Assembly: GCF_040536835.1 (NCBI RefSeq)
Contig: NZ_CP159578.1
Location: 62,001 to 126,000, forward strand
Direction of reading: 5' to 3'
DNA length: 64,000 bases
DNA from: Salinicola endophyticus
GTDB lineage: Bacteria; Pseudomonadota; Gammaproteobacteria; Pseudomonadales; Halomonadaceae
This document shows positions 18,413 to 25,973 of the stretch, one piece after another. The notes below the pieces were generated by a model. That model did no database searches. It was given only the letters and a program-made list of their open reading frames with translations, and had not been told where the DNA came from. Within the stretch, counting starts at the first letter, position 1. Each line of letters starts with the position of its first letter. Both the position numbers and the translations under genes were made by a program.

Positions 18413-18508
18413 ATGAAACGCAAGCCCGACCTGGTCATGGCACTGGTACTGATTTTCGGCGTGGGTGTCGTTGCGACGGGATATGCACAGACGCTACTCG
18501 GCGCTTGA
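18413..18508 (+). CDS. 31-residue single-span membrane peptide, function unknown
   Basis: The ATG at 18413 is preceded by GGGAG at a good distance and by a near-consensus promoter (18333-18361). The peptide starts with a basic, polar MKRKPDL and continues with a hydrophobic span of about 16 residues (VMALVLIFGVGVVATGY), ending AQTLLGA. This looks like a small inner-membrane protein with its N-terminus in the cytoplasm, or an uncleaved signal anchor. It is an independent unit between the ilvA terminator and the region downstream of fthC. I do not recognise a family with certainty, and no function is proposed. Support is the matched promoter, ribosome binding site and hydrophobic pattern. Confidence 0.6.
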   Translation: MKRKPDLVMALVLIFGVGVVATGYAQTLLGA

Positions 18509-18583
18509 GGCTGTAGCAATACGGCAAGATGGCAATACGGCGGGTAACGGCCGCGGGCAGCCTTTGCGGATAGTAAACTCGCA

Positions 18584-18664
18584 GGTAGTAGTCAGTAGTC
18601 TGTAACTATTAGATAGTGGGTAGTAGATAGGTCAGATTAGTAGCTAGAGCAGTAGTAGATAGAC
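18584..18664. repeat. Low-complexity TAG/GTAG-rich tract
   Basis: About 80 bases composed largely of GTAGTAG, TAGATAG and CAGTAG units, very unlike the GC-rich surroundings. It has stops in every plus frame and no open frame or promoter that I can see. It lies between the small membrane-peptide gene and two tandem hairpins. It may have arisen by slippage of a short repeat. Confidence 0.6.
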
Positions 18665-18674
18665 CAGACACGCT

Positions 18675-18708
18675 CGATCAGTGACCGCCCGAGGCGGGGC
18701 ACTGATCG
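18675..18708. repeat. Inverted repeat (hairpin) downstream of fthC
   Basis: CGATCAGTG (18675-18683) and its complement at 18700-18708 flank a second inner pairing, CCGCC with GGCGG. Together they form one long stem with a small internal loop. There is no T tract on either side, so it is not a classic terminator. It lies 3 bases from the next hairpin. Confidence 0.6.
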
Positions 18709-18711
18709 CAA

Positions 18712-18746
18712 GACGGCCGGTAGCGTTTCCAGCGCTACCGGCCGTC
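18712..18746. repeat. Perfect 14-bp inverted repeat spanning the fthC stop codon
   Basis: Arms 18712-18725 and 18733-18746 are perfectly complementary around a 7-base loop. The fthC stop codon (TAG, complement of 18735-18737) lies inside one arm. Probably part of the termination or 3'-end protection structure of the 6S-fthC transcript, with the adjacent hairpin at 18675-18708. Confidence 0.65.
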
Positions 18747-19433
18747 GTCGTTCGTGCCTTTGGTGCGCTGCGGGCGGAGAACCTCGCGGTCGCTGACGAT
18801 CGCATCCAGCGGCACGTCCCAGACGGCCACCGGCAGCGCCGTCACCCGTTGGCAGGCGTGGGCCAGGCCGATCAAGCGTGGTGCCGGGCGACGCAGGCGG
18901 GTGAAGGCGAAGGTGCGGTCATAGAAGCCGCCACCCATACCGATGCGTTCACCGGCCCCATCGAATCCCACCAGCGGCAGTAGTACCGTATCCAGCGCCC
19001 AGGCCGGCAGCCGGCGCTGGCGTCTGGCGCCGAAGCGGGTGTGCGGCTCGGCGATGCCGAAGCGGTTGCGGCGCATGCGCGTATCGCTATCGTAGCGCAC
19101 GAACCACAGTCGGTTCTCGACCAGGGGGCGCAGCACTGGCAGATAGACCTCGGCACCTCGCCGGCGCAGCCAGGCGATCAGCGGCGTGGGGTCTATTTCA
19201 CCATCGTTGGGCAGGTAGAGCGCCACGCGGCGGGCACGTTGGAGCTCCGGCAGCCGGCGTAGACGCCGACACAGCGCCTGCGAGGCGACGCGCTGTTGGT
19301 GAGGGCTCAGCGCACGGCGAGCACGGCGCAGGTCGCGCCGCAGGCGACGCCGATCGCCCGAGAGGGCAAGCGCGTTGGGTCCGTCAGCGGTGGACCCGTC
19401 ATCGAGAGCGCTGGTGATCGACGTCGAAGACAA
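18735..19433 (-). CDS. fthC: 5-formyltetrahydrofolate cyclo-ligase
   Basis: ATP-dependent enzyme that returns 5-formyl-THF to the folate pool as 5,10-methenyl-THF (MTHFS/YgfA). The ATP-site block RRDLRRARRALSPHQQRVASQAL opens the conserved domain; VALYLPNDGEIDPTPLIAWL and the phosphate-binding GERIGMGGGFYDRTFA near the end are diagnostic. There is no ATG or GTG between the 6S RNA and the domain. The most likely start is TTG at 19433, with GGGGAA about 6 bases upstream lying inside the 3' end of the 6S RNA. This gives 232 residues, somewhat longer than E. coli YgfA (182). An ATG at 19538 would place the N-terminus inside the 6S gene and is rejected. Confidence 0.88.
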   Translation of the reverse strand: MSSTSITSALDDGSTADGPNALALSGDRRRLRRDLRRARRALSPHQQRVASQALCRRLRRLPELQRARRVALYLPNDGEIDPTPLIAWLRRRGAEVYLPVLRPLVENRLWFVRYDSDTRMRRNRFGIAEPHTRFGARRQRRLPAWALDTVLLPLVGFDGAGERIGMGGGFYDRTFAFTRLRRPAPRLIGLAHACQRVTALPVAVWDVPLDAIVSDREVLRPQRTKGTNDDGR

Positions 19434-19436
19434 GCA

Positions 19437-19621
19437 GAGTTCCCCAGAGTGCCGCTGTCGTTCTGGCCCTTGAACCCATTGGTTCAAGGTGGGTGGCCGC
19501 AGGCAGGCCGTTAGGCTTTCCGTCGCGCGGACATGCACACGGGCCTGCCTAGCTATTGGCCCCCTGGGTACTGCGCATAGGCTCGAGGGACTTGTAACGA
19601 CTGGCGCACACCCCAGGGAAC
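19437..19621 (-). ncRNA. ssrS: 6S RNA
   Basis: About 185 nt on the minus strand between zapA and fthC, the conserved gammaproteobacterial location. Hallmarks in RNA sense are the closing stem GTTCCCTGGGGTG at the 5' end, which pairs with CACTCTGGGGAAC at the 3' end. They also include TGCGCCAGT with AGTCCCTCGAGCC in the 5' half, GCATGTCCG in the apical part, and the terminal CCTTGAACC/GGTTCAAGG hairpin in the 3' half. 6S RNA mimics an open promoter and sequesters sigma-70 RNA polymerase in stationary phase. It is probably co-transcribed with fthC. Confidence 0.93.
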
Positions 19622-19627
19622 GACACT

Positions 19628-19656
19628 ATCGTAGCAGAGGGGGCGGCGTTGCCCAA
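19628..19656 (-). promoter_or_regulatory. Putative sigma-70 promoter of 6S RNA
   Basis: On the minus strand, TTGGGC (19656-19651), a 17-base spacer and TACGAT (19633-19628). The predicted transcription start at about 19621 coincides with the 5' end of the 6S closing stem. The -35 box matches only three consensus bases. Confidence 0.5.
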
Positions 19657-19696
19657 TCGCAATCGACTCAGGCGGGTCGACGACCGGGCTGCTGGC

Positions 19697-20011
19697 TCAG
19701 CGGGAGGCCTGCGTGTCGTTGCCGATACCGCTCAGGGCGCGCTCCAGACGCTCACCCAGCTCGCTCAAGCTCTGCTCGCCGGCGCGGTTGGCATCGAGGG
19801 CACTGAGCAGCTCGTGGGTGATGTTGAGCGCCGCCATGATGGCGATCTTCTCCGCGCCCAGTACCTTGCCGCGGGAGTGGATACCGTGCATGGCGCGGTC
19901 GAGATAGCGCGCGGCGCGCTTCAACTGCTCCTGCTCTTCCGGCGGGCAGGCGATCACGTAGGGTTTGCCCAAGAGGGTCACTTCGGTGGTCGGGCGAGAC
20001 GTGTCGCTCAT
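19697..20011 (-). CDS. zapA: Cell division protein ZapA
   Basis: A 104-residue ZapA, a cytosolic protein that bundles FtsZ filaments at the Z ring. N-terminal domain with EVTLLGKPYVIACPPEEQEQLKRAARYLDRAM, then KVLGAEKIAIMAALNITHELL and a C-terminal coiled coil (SLSELGERLERALSGI). The start MSDTSRPTTEV at 20011 matches the family; upstream in-frame sequence does not. It is followed by 6S RNA and fthC, and is divergent from ygfB, exactly the classical neighbourhood. Confidence 0.94.
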   Translation of the reverse strand: MSDTSRPTTEVTLLGKPYVIACPPEEQEQLKRAARYLDRAMHGIHSRGKVLGAEKIAIMAALNITHELLSALDANRAGEQSLSELGERLERALSGIGNDTQASR

Positions 20012-20200
20012 GGTTCGCTCCGGGGTGGGCCTTGAAGACCGATCGGGTAAAATGGGGGGATTCGCGCCGCCAGCGGCTATGCTGATGGCCGCCGGCGCCG
20101 CTGGCGCCGCGATTGACCAGCCACTATAGAGAGCCGCCCACACCCGGTCAACGCGCTGCCGGCGCGGGCCACAGGGCGGCGTGCCACTACGGATGCCGAC

Positions 20201-20821
20201 ATGTCGATCATCAACGAGCAACTCGATTTCTCCACCGTCGCCAATGTATTCCTGGCCCACGGCAGTCTGCAGTCACCGGCCTTCTTCGACGGGCGACTGT
20301 GCGCCGAGCTGGCGCTCGAGGACCTCAGCGCCGAGCGCTGGCTGGAGGAGGTGAGCCTGGCGCTCAACGTCGAAAAGCCGGAGAGCCGCGAAGATGCCGA
20401 CGTGCTGCTGGGCTGGCGGCGCCAGACCCTGGACGCGCTGGCGGCATCGGAGCTCAACTTCGAGCCGCTGCTGCCCGACGAGCTGTTCTCGCTGGGCGAG
20501 CGCGCCCAGGGGCTCAAGGAGTGGGTGCAGGGCTTCACCGAAGTGGTCAACGAAGTCGATGGCGAGACCTACGAACGCTGGTCGAGCCCGCTGCGCGAAG
20601 CGCTCGAGGATCTTGGCCAGCTGGCGGCGATCGAGGTCGAGATCGACGACGACCCGGAGAACGAGAACGACCTGTTCGCGCTCACCGAGCACGCGCGCAT
20701 GGCGGCGATGCTGCTGTATACCGAGCAGCACCCCGGCCAGCCCCAGGTCGAGCAGAGCGAGCAGGACCTTTCGGCTGACGCGGACGCCACCGGCAACGAC
20801 GACACGCCGATGCTGCATTGA
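20201..20821 (+). CDS. ygfB: UPF0149 family protein YgfB
   Basis: A 206-residue YecA/YgfB family (UPF0149) protein. It is acidic throughout. Recognisable segments are SPAFFDGRLCAELAL near residue 26, LLPDELFSLGERAQGLKEWVQGF near 92 and RMAAMLLYTEQHP near 165. Molecular role is unclear; in Pseudomonas aeruginosa a YgfB protein influences ampDh3 expression and beta-lactam resistance. Divergent from zapA and followed by pepP after about 90 bp, as in most relatives. Confidence 0.9.
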   Translation: MSIINEQLDFSTVANVFLAHGSLQSPAFFDGRLCAELALEDLSAERWLEEVSLALNVEKPESREDADVLLGWRRQTLDALAASELNFEPLLPDELFSLGERAQGLKEWVQGFTEVVNEVDGETYERWSSPLREALEDLGQLAAIEVEIDDDPENENDLFALTEHARMAAMLLYTEQHPGQPQVEQSEQDLSADADATGNDDTPMLH

Positions 20822-20913
20822 GCTGCCAGCGCGATTCCCATGACGATCATCACTACGAGCACCGCCAAGAGCACGACACCTGGCGCGATGGACACCCCGC
20901 CTATGGAGAGAGC

Positions 20914-22293
20914 ATGCCGACAGCCGCGAGTTCGACACAAGACGCCGTGACGACAGAGGATCTGCGCCCCGGGCCCGCCCCGATCGCCCAGGAAGAGTAC
21001 GCCGCCCGGCGTGAGCGCCTGATGGCCGAATTGCCACAGGACGCAGCGGTGCTGCTGCCCGGTGCCGTGCTCAAGACCCGCAACCACGACAGCGACTACG
21101 CCTTCCGTCAGCACAGCGACTTCCACTATCTGTGCGGCTTCCCCGAGCCGGACGCGCTGCTGGTGCTGCTGCCCGGCCGCGAGGCCGGTGAGGCGCTGCT
21201 GTTCTGCCAGGAGAAGGACCCCGAGAAGGAGGCCTGGACCGGCATTCGCATCGGCCCCGAAGGGGCGGTACGTGACTACGGTATGGATCAGGCCTTCGAC
21301 AACGCCAGTCGCGACGACCTGGCCGACCTGCTGGAAGGGCGGCGCACGCTCTACCTGCCGCTGGCGGATAGCCACGCCATGACCCTGGCCGACGGCATCC
21401 GTGCCCGGCTGCAGGCGCGCGCACGACGCGGCGCGGCGGCCCCGAGTGGCTTCGTCGATGTCAGCGCGCTGATCCACGAACTGCGCCTGACCAAGAGCGA
21501 GAGCGAGCTGGCGCTGATGCGCCATGCCGCCGAGATCAGTGCCCAGGCGCACTGCCGCGCCATGCGCGAAAGCCGCCCGGGGTGCTTCGAGTATCAGCTG
21601 CAGGCAGCGATCGAGCACGAGTTCGCCTGGCACGGCGCCCGCGCACCCGCCTATGGCACCATCGTCGGCGGTGGCATCAACGCCTGTGTGCTGCACTATG
21701 TCGAGAATGCCGCCCGGCTCGCCGACGGCGATCTGGTACTGATCGATGCCGGTGCCGAGTTCGATCTCTACGCCGGCGACATCACCCGCACCTTTCCGGT
21801 CAACGGCCGTTTCAGCGAGGCCCAGCGTGCCCTCTACGACGTCGTCCTGGCGGCGGAAGAGCGCGCCGTGGCCGCGGTCGCTCCGGGCACCACGCTGGAA
21901 GCGATCCACGATGGCGTGGTGCGCGATCTCACCGCCGGGCTGCTGGCACTGGGCCTGCTCGAAGGTGAACTCGACGCGTGCATCGAGTCCAAGGCCTACC
22001 GTCGCTTCTATCTCCACTCCACCTCGCACTGGCTGGGGCTCGATGTGCACGATGTCGGCAGCTACCGGGTCGACGGCGAGCCGCGCCCACTCGAACCGGG
22101 CATGGTGCTGACCATCGAGCCGGGCCTCTACATCCCCGACGCCGAGGATATCCCCGCGGCCTATCGTGGTATCGGCATTCGTATCGAGGACGATGTGGTG
22201 GTGACCGCTGGTGGTGGAGAAGTGCTGACCGCCGGCGTGCCCAAGGCGGCTGACGAGATCGAAGCGCTGATGGCCGGCGCGGCATCGCAGTGA
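20914..22293 (+). CDS. pepP: Xaa-Pro aminopeptidase P
   Basis: A 459-residue M24B metallopeptidase that removes N-terminal residues preceding proline. The C-terminal pita-bread domain has the dinuclear metal ligands in DAGAEFDLYAGDITRTFP (two Asp), HSTSHWLGLDVHDVG (His), TIEPGLY (Glu) and GIRIEDDVVV (Glu). The N-terminal domain includes NHDSDYAFRQHSDFHYLCGF. ATG 20914, with GGAGAG just upstream, is preferred over a TTG at 20818 that overlaps ygfB. In relatives pepP is commonly followed directly by ubiH; here a secretion operon intervenes. Confidence 0.94.
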   Translation: MPTAASSTQDAVTTEDLRPGPAPIAQEEYAARRERLMAELPQDAAVLLPGAVLKTRNHDSDYAFRQHSDFHYLCGFPEPDALLVLLPGREAGEALLFCQEKDPEKEAWTGIRIGPEGAVRDYGMDQAFDNASRDDLADLLEGRRTLYLPLADSHAMTLADGIRARLQARARRGAAAPSGFVDVSALIHELRLTKSESELALMRHAAEISAQAHCRAMRESRPGCFEYQLQAAIEHEFAWHGARAPAYGTIVGGGINACVLHYVENAARLADGDLVLIDAGAEFDLYAGDITRTFPVNGRFSEAQRALYDVVLAAEERAVAAVAPGTTLEAIHDGVVRDLTAGLLALGLLEGELDACIESKAYRRFYLHSTSHWLGLDVHDVGSYRVDGEPRPLEPGMVLTIEPGLYIPDAEDIPAAYRGIGIRIEDDVVVTAGGGEVLTAGVPKAADEIEALMAGAASQ

Positions 22294-22380
22294 TATCTGG
22301 TCGGCAGCATCGATGGCGCTGCGCTATAAAGCCATCGCACTGAACGACCTGCTGCTGAATCCCATCAGCGACACCCAATG

Positions 22381-22412
22381 ATGACCGCCACTGCTGGCGG
22401 TCATCTGGTTTT
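22381..22412 (+). terminator. Rho-independent terminator after pepP
   Basis: A perfect 10-bp stem (22381-22390 with 22395-22404), 4-base loop CTGC, followed by CTGGTTTT. It separates pepP from the AT-rich leader of the secretion operon. Confidence 0.75.
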
Positions 22413-22737
22413 CGCGATGGCGCCATGGCGTTCGATGTTGTCAGACACATGTCTGTCGGACACCCCTCTGCCACACCCTCCCCCGAATGCGTCCCGAGGC
22501 GGCCCCGCTTCTGATTAAAAGTTAGGATATGTTTTTTTAGATTTGTCTAAATCTACAATGGTCTTGCGGCTATTGCTTTTTCAGTCGTGCTGCCATTGAC
22601 TCGTGCACGACAATGAATAAAGCGCTGATGCGGAGTCGGCATGCAAAAACCTATTAGGAATAATAAATAAAGAAATTATTAAATGAGCATCTGGCACGTT
22701 GCGGAGGCGTCGTGCGGAGCAAACGCTACGACAGACA
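22413..22737 (+). promoter_or_regulatory. AT-rich leader region of the type I secretion operon, with palindrome 22538-22555
   Basis: The most AT-rich stretch of the window (roughly 22505-22690). It contains an 18-base dyad at 22538-22555 (TAGATTT, four-base spacer GTCT, AAATCTA), which looks like a regulator site. A TTGACT at 22595-22600 is a fair -35 box, but no good -10 follows at the right distance. A 21-codon open frame (22683-22748) lacks a clear ribosome binding site and is not called. The contrast in base composition suggests the operon was acquired with its own control region. Confidence 0.45.
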
Positions 22738-24573
22738 ATGTGGACTGAGCGTCAAATGATAAAATCAAGGTCCAGGTCAAGGCCAACACCCGCCGTAAAG
22801 CCCGGCTCATCCGGCAATGATGTACCGACAGCGTTGAGTCGGGCGATAAAAGCCTGCAGGCACACTTTCGTCTCGGCAGGCTTTTTCAGTCTGTTCATCA
22901 ATCTGTTGATGCTGGTGCCGCCGCTCTACATGCTGCAGGTCTATGATCGCGTCATCACCACGCGCAGCGAAGCCACGCTGCTGATGCTGACGCTCATCAT
23001 GGTCTTCCTCTTCGTGGTCATGGGCGGCCTGGAAATCGTCCGCTCGCGGCTGCTCGTGCGAGCCGGGAACCGCCTGGACACGCTGGTCAGCGAACAGCTC
23101 TATACCGCGATGTTTCGCCGGGGGCTGTCGGCTGCCGGACGCCAGACGGCGCAACCGCTCAGCGATCTCTCCAGCCTGCGTCAGTTTCTGGCCGGTAACG
23201 GCCTGTTCGCTTTTTTCGATGTTCCGTGGATACCGATCTACATCGGTGTGCTGTTTCTCTTCAACGTCTGGTTCGGTGTTTTCGCCATCGGTGCCGCCAG
23301 CGTGTTGCTGATCATGGCGATCGCCAACGAGTACGCGACCCGAGGATTACTGGCTCAAGCCAATGGCGACCACATTCAGGCCCAGGCGCTGGCCAATGCC
23401 AATCTGCGCAACGCCGAGGTACTGCACGCCATGGGCATGCTGCCCGGCATTCGACGCCGCTGGGCGACGCACCATCAGGCATTTCTTCTCAAACAGTCGT
23501 GGGCCAGCGATCGGGCCGGCACCTTCTCCAATGTCTCCAAGGTGCTACGCCTGCTGTCCCAGTCTCTGATCCTGGGGCTCGGTGCCTTGCTGGTGCTGGA
23601 TGGCGCCATCAGCCCCGGCATGATGATCGCTGGCTCCATTCTGATGGGGCGAGCGCTGGCGCCCATCGATCAGATGATCAATGCCTGGAAGGGCTTCGTG
23701 GCTGCGCGCAGCGCCCACCAGCGGCTCCAGACGTTATTGTCCGAAACGACTGACGAACAAGAGCGCATGTCACTGCCCGTGCCACAAGGAAAAGTCAGCG
23801 TTCAGCATCTGACGGTCGGCCCGCCGGGTGCGCGCACGCCGGCACTGAGTGGTATCGATTTCGACGTCGAGCCGGGCGAGCACATTGGCATCGTCGGTCC
23901 CAGTGCTTCCGGTAAATCCTCTCTGGCGCGTGCGCTATTGGGGCTATGGCCGCCCCTGGCTGGCAAGGTGCGGCTCGATGGTGCCGACATCACGCAGTGG
24001 AACCGTGATGAGCTGGGGCCTCATATCGGCTATCTGCCCCAGGATATCGAACTGTTCGAAGGCACCATCGGCGAGAACATTGCCCGTTTCGGTGAGGTCG
24101 ATTCGGCACTGGTGGTCGAAGCAGCCAGGCGGGCGGGTGTGCACGAGATGATACTGCAGCAACCCGAGGGCTACGACACCGTCATTGCTGACGCCAGCGG
24201 CTCGCTGTCCGGTGGCCAACGTCAGCGCATCGGGCTGGCTCGGGCACTCTATGGCCAGCCGCGATTGGTGATCCTCGACGAACCCAACTCCAATCTCGAC
24301 GACAGCGGTGAGCGAGCCCTGGGCGAGGCGATCGAGAGACTCAAACAGGACGACGTCACCCTGTTCATCATTTCCCATCGCACGGGGATTCTCAGGCGAG
24401 TCGATCGCCTCCTGGTGCTCAAGGAAGGGAAGGTCGCAGCCTCCGGCCCCAGCCGGGAGCTACTGGGAAAACTGGCGGGACCGCCGCGAACAGCGGCCAG
24501 CGACCAGCCTTCTAACCACGGTGCCTCTATGCCTTCTCGGGCCACGATCAAGGGTGCGAGGGGGAGCGAATGA
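22738..24573 (+). CDS. Type I secretion system ABC transporter/ATPase (PrtD/HasD family)
   Basis: About 611 residues. N-terminal ABC exporter membrane domain with six predicted helices (FVSAGFFSLFINLLMLVPPLYMLQVYDRV and further), no C39 peptidase or CLD domain, so PrtD/AprD/HasD class. The ATPase domain has Walker A GPSASGKSS near 387-395, signature LSGGQRQRIG near 490, Walker B LVILDEP near 510 and the H-loop His near 546. It powers one-step export of unfolded proteins with C-terminal signals, with the adaptor and outer-membrane genes that follow. The start is uncertain: ATG 22738 or 22756, neither with a strong ribosome binding site; a TTG at 22699 is also in frame. Confidence 0.9.
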   Translation: MWTERQMIKSRSRSRPTPAVKPGSSGNDVPTALSRAIKACRHTFVSAGFFSLFINLLMLVPPLYMLQVYDRVITTRSEATLLMLTLIMVFLFVVMGGLEIVRSRLLVRAGNRLDTLVSEQLYTAMFRRGLSAAGRQTAQPLSDLSSLRQFLAGNGLFAFFDVPWIPIYIGVLFLFNVWFGVFAIGAASVLLIMAIANEYATRGLLAQANGDHIQAQALANANLRNAEVLHAMGMLPGIRRRWATHHQAFLLKQSWASDRAGTFSNVSKVLRLLSQSLILGLGALLVLDGAISPGMMIAGSILMGRALAPIDQMINAWKGFVAARSAHQRLQTLLSETTDEQERMSLPVPQGKVSVQHLTVGPPGARTPALSGIDFDVEPGEHIGIVGPSASGKSSLARALLGLWPPLAGKVRLDGADITQWNRDELGPHIGYLPQDIELFEGTIGENIARFGEVDSALVVEAARRAGVHEMILQQPEGYDTVIADASGSLSGGQRQRIGLARALYGQPRLVILDEPNSNLDDSGERALGEAIERLKQDDVTLFIISHRTGILRRVDRLLVLKEGKVAASGPSRELLGKLAGPPRTAASDQPSNHGASMPSRATIKGARGSE

Positions 24574-25964
24574 TGCGCAAGAAGACGAAGACCTCGGCGC
24601 CTAGCTATACCGATGGTGGCCAGCAAGCCAAGGGCAGCGATACCCAGGACTCGATCCTGCGCCAGCATCGGTTGCCTACCAGCGGTCGTCGCGCGCAATG
24701 GGTGGGGATGGCGATTCTGCTGGTCGCCTTTGGCGGCTTTGGCTCATGGGCGGCGCTGGCGCCCCTGTCGGTGGCGGTCGTGGCGGGCGGTAGTGTCTCG
24801 GTCGAAAGCTTCAAAAAGACAGTACAGCATCTGGAAGGGGGTATCGTCGTCGCCATCAATGTCGAAGACGGTGACGACGTGGAAGCCGGCGATACCTTGA
24901 TGGTGTTGGACGATACGCAGGCACGCGCGCAGCTCGATATCGCCCGCGCCAACGCTTTCATCGCAGGGGCTCAGGAAGCGAGGCTGCTCGCAGAGCAGCG
25001 TGGCGACACCGATCTGGCCTTCTCCCAGGCGCTACGAGAGATGGCGCAAGGGAACGAACGCTTTGGGCAGATCCTGGATGTCCAGCGCAGCCTGTTCTTC
25101 TCTCGGCGCAGCTCGCTACAAGGCGAGATCGCCTCGCTCGAGCAGCAGACCAGGCAATTTCATGAGCAGATCGATGGCCTGCGCCAGACCAGTGGCATCG
25201 ATCGGCAGCGTATCGACTCCCTGCGCGCGGAGATCGAAGATTACCAGTCGCTGTTCAAGGAAGGTCTTGGCAACAACCAGCGCATCCGGGAGCTGCGGCG
25301 CCAGGTGCTGCAGTTCGAATCCGACATCGCCCAGGCCAAGGCACAGATCGCCCAGCTACAGTCGAGAATCAGCGAAAACCGTTCTCGTATCGAAACCCAG
25401 CGCCAGCATTATCAGCGCGAACTCGGTGAGCAGCTACGTCAGGCTCAGGCGCAACTAGCCGATGCCAGCGAGCGCAGGGTTGCACTCAGGGATCAAGTCA
25501 GGCGCACACGCATTCTGGCCCCGGTCACTGGCACCGTTGTTGGGCTGGATATCCATACGATCGGTGCAGTGGTTAAGGGCGGCGAACCGCTGATGAGCAT
25601 CGTGCCCAAGGGCGGTGGCTTTCTGATCGAAGCGCGTATCCCCTCGCAAGACATCGACAGTATCTACCCTGGCCAACCGGCCGAAATCCGCTTCAGTGCC
25701 TTCAACCAGCGCCGTGCGCCGGTGGTGGCGGGTGAAGTCGAGCATGTCTCTGCCGACAGTTTCGAGGATGAAAGTACGGGGGTGAGTTATTACCGAGCGC
25801 TGCTGCGTGTTTCCCCGTCAGGGAAGAAGGAGATGACCGATGACATGCGGCTGCTCTCCGGTATGCCCGCCGAGGTAATGATTCAGACCGGAGAAAAGAC
25901 CTTGCTCGACTATCTCATCCAGCCTGTCGTCGACATGCTCCACCGTGCCATGCGCCAGGACTGA
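24570..25964 (+). CDS. HlyD/PrtE-family type I secretion periplasmic adaptor
   Basis: A 464-residue membrane fusion protein. A short cytosolic segment precedes one transmembrane helix (GMAILLVAFGGFGSWAALAP near 48-68). Then come the half-lipoyl GGSVSVESFKKTVQHLEGG, a long periplasmic coiled coil (about residues 115-310), the second half-lipoyl TRILAPVTGTVVGLDIHTIGAVVKGGEPL and a beta-barrel domain. It bridges the ABC transporter and the TolC-type channel. Its ATG overlaps the stop of the transporter gene (ATGATG), implying translational coupling. Confidence 0.92.
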   Translation: MMRKKTKTSAPSYTDGGQQAKGSDTQDSILRQHRLPTSGRRAQWVGMAILLVAFGGFGSWAALAPLSVAVVAGGSVSVESFKKTVQHLEGGIVVAINVEDGDDVEAGDTLMVLDDTQARAQLDIARANAFIAGAQEARLLAEQRGDTDLAFSQALREMAQGNERFGQILDVQRSLFFSRRSSLQGEIASLEQQTRQFHEQIDGLRQTSGIDRQRIDSLRAEIEDYQSLFKEGLGNNQRIRELRRQVLQFESDIAQAKAQIAQLQSRISENRSRIETQRQHYQRELGEQLRQAQAQLADASERRVALRDQVRRTRILAPVTGTVVGLDIHTIGAVVKGGEPLMSIVPKGGGFLIEARIPSQDIDSIYPGQPAEIRFSAFNQRRAPVVAGEVEHVSADSFEDESTGVSYYRALLRVSPSGKKEMTDDMRLLSGMPAEVMIQTGEKTLLDYLIQPVVDMLHRAMRQD

Positions 25965-25973
25965 GGAGGCCGC

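Noticed and set aside
19434..19538. Longer fthC N-terminus starting at ATG 19538
   Set aside because: It would be encoded entirely within the 6S RNA gene and has no similarity to the family.
20569..22050. 493-codon frame antisense to pepP
   Set aside because: Shadow of pepP codon bias; no motif, start region lies inside pepP.
22683..22748. 21-codon open frame (possible leader peptide) ahead of the secretion ABC transporter
   Set aside because: No Shine-Dalgarno sequence, no run of regulatory codons, no attenuator-like hairpin downstream; compatible with chance.
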